Source: Gonium pectorale (lineage: Eukaryota > Chlorophyta > Chlorophyceae > Chlamydomonadales > Volvocaceae). Taken from it: a stretch of 10,727 nt of DNA. Below are positions 7,385-10,727 of this stretch, one piece after another. The position numbers and the translations under genes are program-made. Numbering within the stretch: the stretch's first letter is position 1; each line of letters starts with the position of its first letter. The DNA lies in NCBI GenBank assembly GCA_001584585.1, contig LSYV01000021.1, positions 564,459 to 575,185 on the forward strand. Reading direction: 5' to 3'. The notes under the pieces were generated by a model that had not been told where the DNA came from, did not search any database, and was given only the letters and a program-made list of their open reading frames with translations.

Positions 7385-7534
7385 CTGGCCCGTGATGGCT
7401 ACCAGGGGGATCGAGTCCATCATCCCGTCCGCCAGGCCCGTCACCAGGTTAGTGTCGCCGGGGCCAAAGGTGGCGATGCACACGCCTACGCGGCCGGCAG
7501 CCTTGGCGTAGCCCTCGGCGGCAAAGATCTCGAC
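7385..7534 (-). CDS. ALS fragment exon 1, [17 protein letters not shown]
   Basis: The 150-base exon is exactly 50 codons, with acceptor ccttttTAG (AG at 7535-7536) and donor cag|gtgcgg. It encodes [37 protein letters not shown] and [13 protein letters not shown]. In active AHAS the RHEQ(G) sequence with the catalytic Glu comes immediately before EIFAAEG, and it should be on an upstream exon. Confidence 0.93.
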
Positions 7535-8570
7535 CTAAAAAGGGGAGGGAGAGGGGGATGGGCAGGATAAGGAGGGCGGAAACGCCGGGTAGGGCTGTGG
7601 CGGGTGGCGGTGGCAATCGGGAGAAATGTCGGAGGGGAGCGCAGTGGGATGGGGGGCCGATATCCGAGAGCGGTGCCTGGTGTGAGATGGGAGGGCCGGC
7701 GGCGCTCGGCAGCGGCCACGGCATCTCGCCGGTCCGCGTGCCGCACCACAACGACACCAGCACCTTACAGCCGACCCGCCCACCGCGCCGACGGCGGTTG
7801 CTGGCGGCACCTCGTGCTGGCGGACACCGCCGGGGCAGGGGCCGGACAGCTTGGGCGCTGCCGCAGCCCTGTCCGCATCACACTACTGAGCGACCGAACG
7901 CGCTGGGCTGGCTGCCCCTGCTCGTGGTTCCGGGTTCCAGCTGGGCCCCCTCCCCGGGAGCCAAGGCCGCCAGGCCCTAGTCCGGGTGCCCGCTGCTGAC
8001 CGCCCGCACGCCGTAGCAGCAGGACGAAACCAGGGGCTGTTGTAACATAGGACATACGTGCGCACCCAAGCACCATGCGGCATGTCACGTGTCGGCACGG
8101 CGTTGTGGGGTCCGCCCACAGCTTGTCGCCCGATGCCGACCGCCGGGGCGGGGCAACCCGGCGTGCTGGGCGCGTCGTCTTCCAACTCGTGGGGTCCTCC
8201 TGTTGGTGGAAACGCGGCTGCCGGCTGCACCGCTGCCGGCAGCTCGCCTGGCCGCGGGTCCGGTCCCGCCCTTACCAGGGCGTCCCACATTGGTGTTCCC
8301 TGTGGGGCGCAGACAAGGCTGCACCTACTGCTTGCTACTGAGAGGGCACAGCATACAGTGCACGCACTGCAGCGGAGAGCGTTCTGTGGGGTGAGAGCCA
8401 ACACCGGTACGACATTCAACAAACTGCATGAGCTCCTGGCACTGCTCGCGGCTGCAACACCGGGCGCCACTGGACCACGGAGCCTTGGGCCGCCTGCCAC
8501 ACTAGCACCTACAGAAAGACAGGCGCGTGGGAGCCCTCCCCTGCAGGCTAGCCACGACGCTGCTCTCAAC
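7535..8570. other. Stretch without a confident gene
   Basis: Long open frames exist on both strands but none has recognisable similarity. Holds a decayed ALS-like patch (7690-7755, minus) and a 24-base segment at 8276-8299 with strong minus-strand splice signals (cgccccacag before, gtaagg after). N-terminal ALS exons expected here were not found. Confidence 0.5.
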
Positions 8571-8583
8571 TCACCTCCCTCCC

Positions 8584-8608
8584 TCCGTCCGTCCGTCCGT
8601 CCGTCCAT
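8584..8608 (+). repeat. CCGT tetranucleotide array
   Basis: About six ccgt units (one changed to ccat) directly beside the coding-like relic on the minus strand. Confidence 0.9.
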
Positions 8609-8634
8609 CCGTGTGGCCCCGGCATCCGCCGTAG

Positions 8635-8965
8635 ATGGCCCAGGGGGACGACGGGCACGACCTTAAGAACCGTGGCGTTAGACAGCAGCCCGCTCGGCAG
8701 CGGCGCACCGTGAGCCGCCAGCGGCGCCGTCAGCGCCGCCCAGGCCTCCGCCAGCATTCCGCCGCCGGCTTGGGCAGCAGCTCCATCAGGGCGCTTCAGC
8801 AGGGGTCGCCGCCAGGGACGACGACGCCGTCGCCTCAATGGCAACGGCAGATCGCCGGGGAGCGCATGCGCGAGAGGACACTGGGCGACAGGTACAGCAC
8901 ATGCAGCTGCAGCCCCCGCCAGCGGGCCGCCTCCAGGAGCCCTTTCCACGTGCTGGGTCCTTCTT
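8635..8965 (-). pseudogene. Unidentified coding relic with shifted frames
   Basis: The minus strand reads protein-like pieces in succession but in different frames. First comes TWKGLLEAARWRGLQLHVLY with LSPSVLSRM; then VAIEATASSSLAATPAEA in a second frame; LMELLPKPAAE back in the first; and MLAEAWAALTAPLAAHG with LLSNATVLKVVPVVPLGHL in the third. Stops interrupt each frame. Either small introns or frameshifts separate them. I do not recognise the family. Codon choice looks like the surrounding GC-rich genes. Could also be chance open frames. Confidence 0.3.
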
Positions 8966-8999
8966 CCTGTTGGCCTTGTTCAATTATTCGTTTTTTTTT

Positions 9000-9410
9000 G
9001 GTTTGCGTGGAATTACAGAACAGTATCCTATCAGTCTGTGAGATGCCAGGCAAACTCGACCTCAAATAGAAGTTGATCAAATATGCACTTCGGTGCTGTG
9101 GGCGTTGTGGACCATCCACGGGAAGCCAAGGACATCCAAGGTCCATAAACGTCGTACTAGGACACGAACCGTAGAACACGTACGGTACACGGCGTAACGC
9201 AACCCTAGCAACACATCCCCGGCGCACAATCCCCATTCCTTCAATTCCGCGGATGAGTCTTGCCCGAGGCCAATTCACCATTCCTGCGGCCTGACCGGCC
9301 CCCAGAACGATCCCAATCTTGTGCACCCCTCTGCCTACTCTGATATGTGCTCCGCTGTCTCGGTGTATGCTGTATAAAGCGGCACTAACACCAGTCACCA
9401 GTAGTCAACT
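9000..9410 (+). promoter_or_regulatory. Promoter-side region with TATA box
   Basis: This stretch is clearly less GC-rich than the preceding 9 kb. TATAAA lies at 9373-9378, 33 bases before the ATG at 9411. A start site about 25-30 bases after TATA would leave only around ten untranslated bases. A short partly palindromic acgtacggtac element at about 9178-9188 resembles the GGTAC array at 6181. No gene is seen inside the stretch. Confidence 0.5.
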
Positions 9411-9663
9411 ATGGCCTCAAGCACCGGCCTGGCTTCTCTTGAAGGGGAGATTAAGGATGTCGATACCAGCATAAAGAAGGTGGAGAGGCAGATAGTGCAG
9501 GTCGAGGAGGAGCTTAACAAGCCAGGCCTCAGCGAGAAGGAGAAGGACTATCTGCGCGAGAAGAAGCGGCAGCTGCGCAAGAAGGAGCGGCAGCTGCGCA
9601 AGGAGGAGGAGCAGCTGCGCGAGGAGAAGCTGCTCCTGCTCAAGGAGAAGGAGAGGCTGGCGG
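9411..9663 (+). CDS. First exon of a leucine-zipper coiled-coil protein, possibly Crinkler-like
   Basis: Seen: ATG in tcaactatggcc context, 84 complete codons and one base before a good donor (gcgg|gtgagg, 9664-9665). The protein is highly charged and helical from about residue 10. From residue 48 a leucine sits exactly every seventh position (48, 55, 62, 69, 76, 83), in units such as REKKRQL, RKKERQL, RKEEEQL. The DNA repeats cggcagctgcgcaag-type units, so the zipper grew by tandem duplication. A TATA box lies 33 bases upstream. Known: many chlorophyte, fungal and oomycete genomes carry expanded Crinkler-like (CRN/RHSP) families with a similar N-terminal charged helix before an NTPase or nuclease-like body. 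No NTPase motif is visible in the remaining kilobase, so that link is a guess. Reading through the donor gives a 130-codon frame ending at 9803, which loses the charged pattern at once. Function unknown. Confidence 0.72.
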
Positions 9664-9992
9664 GTGAGGGTTCCGGGCCTCTTGTATTGCGCTCGCGATG
9701 CCTTCAGGCAAACGGCAGGAATATTACGCCTGGGATTGCTGGCCATAGCTTGACGCTGCGAAGTGGGCGATTGCCCGTTGGGGCGATGGAAGCTGTTGCC
9801 TAGCCGCGTTGGGCGCAAACCTGCCGCACACTTAACCGCCGCGGGTTGCTAGAGTTGGTGTTGTTGATAAGTTGGGTCCCAGAAAGGAGGCAGCAAGGTG
9901 TCGCCTGCGTACCTAGGCTGCTGAAATCCCTTGCCTGACCGTGCACATACATCCCGGCCTACCAATTGGACACCTGGCCTACATGCGCACAG
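9664..9992 (+). other. Probable intron of the leucine-zipper gene
   Basis: GT at 9664-9665 and AG at 9991-9992 (catgcgcacag) give a 329-base intron, and the phases of the two exons agree. GC content is moderate. Confidence 0.5.
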
Positions 9993-10171
9993 CACCTGAG
10001 GCGCCTGCAGCAGCAACACCACCACAGCCGCCTCTGCAAGCCCCCGTATCCCATCAGGGGGCGGAGCCTTTCCGATGCCGCTTTGCGGGGGGGGAGGCCT
10101 TCGCCCAAAGCCCTGTGCACAGTTCAAGCGGGCGGGCAGTGCATGCGCCGTGCGGGGGCTCATTGACATGA
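9993..10171 (+). CDS. Candidate second exon, Pro/Ala linker
   Basis: After the acceptor, two bases complete a split Ala codon and the frame reads PEAPAAATPPQPPLQAP, VSHQGAEPF, then a stop at 10169-10171. A Pro/Ala-rich linker after an N-terminal coiled coil is usual. Beyond a run of eight G (about 10085-10094) a different frame gives KPCAQFKRAGSACAVRGLID and MMEADDRSVHTQ, which looks more protein-like than the frame leading to the stop. A frameshift at the G run or another intron may therefore exist. The exon end is uncertain. Confidence 0.4.
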
Positions 10172-10216
10172 TGGAAGCGGACGACCGCTCGGTCCATACC
10201 CAGCCTTGTAGGCTCG

Positions 10217-10510
10217 GGCTAAGGTGGTGCGGACGGATACCCCATGTCTAGGCGCTTCGGGTCAGCGGAGGCAGAGGACTTTGCTACCCGCCGTGAACTT
10301 GGGTTTGCTGACCTCAGCTCCACTCCAGTACACAGCACGCACGACTCTTTCACTCAGCCCAGTGTGCGCATCGCAACGCAATCACGGCCTGCTCGCGTTT
10401 CTGCCCTTTTCCAAGCTTATATGAAGCTTTTCCATGGGGGCGTGCGAGCAGAGGTGTGCCTCTTCCCTTCCGTCATTCAGTTTGACCCGTCCGCTGTGGT
10501 TGGCTGACGC
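10217..10510 (+). CDS. Candidate downstream exon, unidentified
   Basis: The open frame, entered after a taag at about 10217-10222 or from ATG 10244, reads FGSAEAEDFATRRELGFADL, SSTPVHSTHDSFTQPSVRIA and ARVSALFQAYMKLFHGG to a stop at about 10505-10507. The mixed amino-acid composition and lower GC look like true coding sequence, unlike the Arg/Pro/Ala-rich chance frames elsewhere. It may be the third exon of the gene starting at 9411. No family recognised; the splice sites are not settled. Confidence 0.35.
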
Positions 10511-10727
10511 GCGCTCGCTCATCGTCCTGCTGCCCAGACGCGAATTTTTGTGCGGATTCCATTTTTGGTACGCCACGCACCCGCGTCCCCCCCTGCCACG
10601 CGAACTAAAAATGCGCCACCACGCCCTCCCGTACCGCCGTGTACCTGCCGCGTGCAGCCGCTGGCGCCGGCACCAGCAGCGCCGCTGCAGGTGCGTGTTT
10701 TGCGGGCTTGTGGGGCAACGGGGCTTG
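10511..10727. other. Right edge, no confident feature
   Basis: Contains a short AT-rich patch (10540-10570) and, at the edge, an acceptor-like cgcgtgcag followed by 36 bases and gtgcgtg, which could be a small plus-strand exon of the preceding gene. Nothing else is seen. Confidence 0.3.

Larger units (their letters stand above)
6610..7534 (-). pseudogene. Acetolactate synthase (AHAS) large-subunit fragment, three exons
   Basis: Seen: exons 7534-7385, 7111-6999 and 6734-6610 join in frame (phases 0 and 2) into about 129 residues. Motifs are [87 protein letters not shown] and DWDSPM. Known: AHAS is a chloroplast ThDP enzyme that condenses pyruvate for Val, Leu and Ile synthesis. This segment lies in the N-terminal ThDP domain, roughly residues 145-270 of the Arabidopsis enzyme. 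The Pro of QVPRRM and the Ala of TDAF, where herbicide-resistance changes occur in plants, are unchanged. Odd: the RHEQ exon with the catalytic Glu, the N-terminus and about 400 C-terminal residues are not in the flanks; the usual SGPGATN reads FGPGDTN. Introns are kept, so it is not a processed copy. A full gene broken by misassembly remains possible. Family certain; pseudogene status inferred. Confidence 0.8.

Noticed and set aside
8058..8666. 202-codon plus-strand frame, and the opposite frame at 7883-8608
   Set aside because: Both strands are open over the same GC-rich DNA and neither translation has a recognisable motif. A gene cannot be claimed; the plus frame would start at GTG.
9664..9803. 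Unspliced 130-residue version of the zipper protein
   Set aside because: The charged heptad pattern stops exactly at a consensus GTGAGG donor, and a phase-matched acceptor follows at 9991-9992.
9417..9818. Leucine-rich minus-strand frame
   Set aside because: The poly-Leu repeats are the mirror image of the Lys/Glu/Gln heptad codons of the plus-strand zipper exon, which has the TATA box, ATG and donor.
1..10727. CRISPR array, tRNA, rRNA, insertion sequence or complete transposon
   Set aside because: No regular spacer-repeat pattern, no cloverleaf or rRNA core sequence, and no transposase or reverse-transcriptase motif was seen in any frame.

Overview
The window looks like nuclear DNA of a GC-rich green alga, probably from the volvocine/Chlamydomonas group. 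The reasons are very high GC, short exons separated by GT-AG introns of about 100 to 1000 bases, many G/C-rich simple repeats, Ala/Gly/Gln-rich linkers, and proteins most like plant and algal homologues. No bacterial operon, CRISPR array, rRNA or tRNA gene was seen. The assignment is by eye, without a database search.

Layout: (1) Bases 1 to about 5300, minus strand: nine exons of an HBS1-type translational GTPase (the eEF1A/eRF3-like partner of Pelota in ribosome rescue and no-go decay). The gene runs off the left edge, so the rest of the G domain and the beta-barrel domains are outside. Every junction keeps codon phase, but the locus has several defects: the G3 box is missing, one exon has no AG acceptor next to a 13-G run, and the G4 Asn is Ser. 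Its introns hold copies of neighbouring exon edges and a ~260-base tandem repeat. (2) 5301-6609: no gene recognised; simple repeats and one dispersed-repeat copy between direct repeats. (3) 6610-7534, minus strand: three perfectly phased exons of acetolactate synthase (AHAS, branched-chain amino-acid synthesis). They code for only about 129 internal residues of an enzyme of roughly 650; the remainder is not in the flanks. (4) 7535-9000: no confident gene; a decayed ALS-like patch, a possible microexon and a frame-broken coding relic on the minus strand. (5) 9000-10727, plus strand: a less GC-rich stretch with a TATA box and a clear first exon encoding a six-heptad leucine zipper, followed by candidate downstream exons. 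This resembles the N-terminal coiled coil of lineage-expanded Crinkler-like families, but the family is not proven.

The genes do not form a pathway. The main theme is that HBS1 and ALS are incomplete or damaged yet keep their introns. This suggests DNA-level duplication or capture of gene pieces, or assembly error, rather than retroposition.
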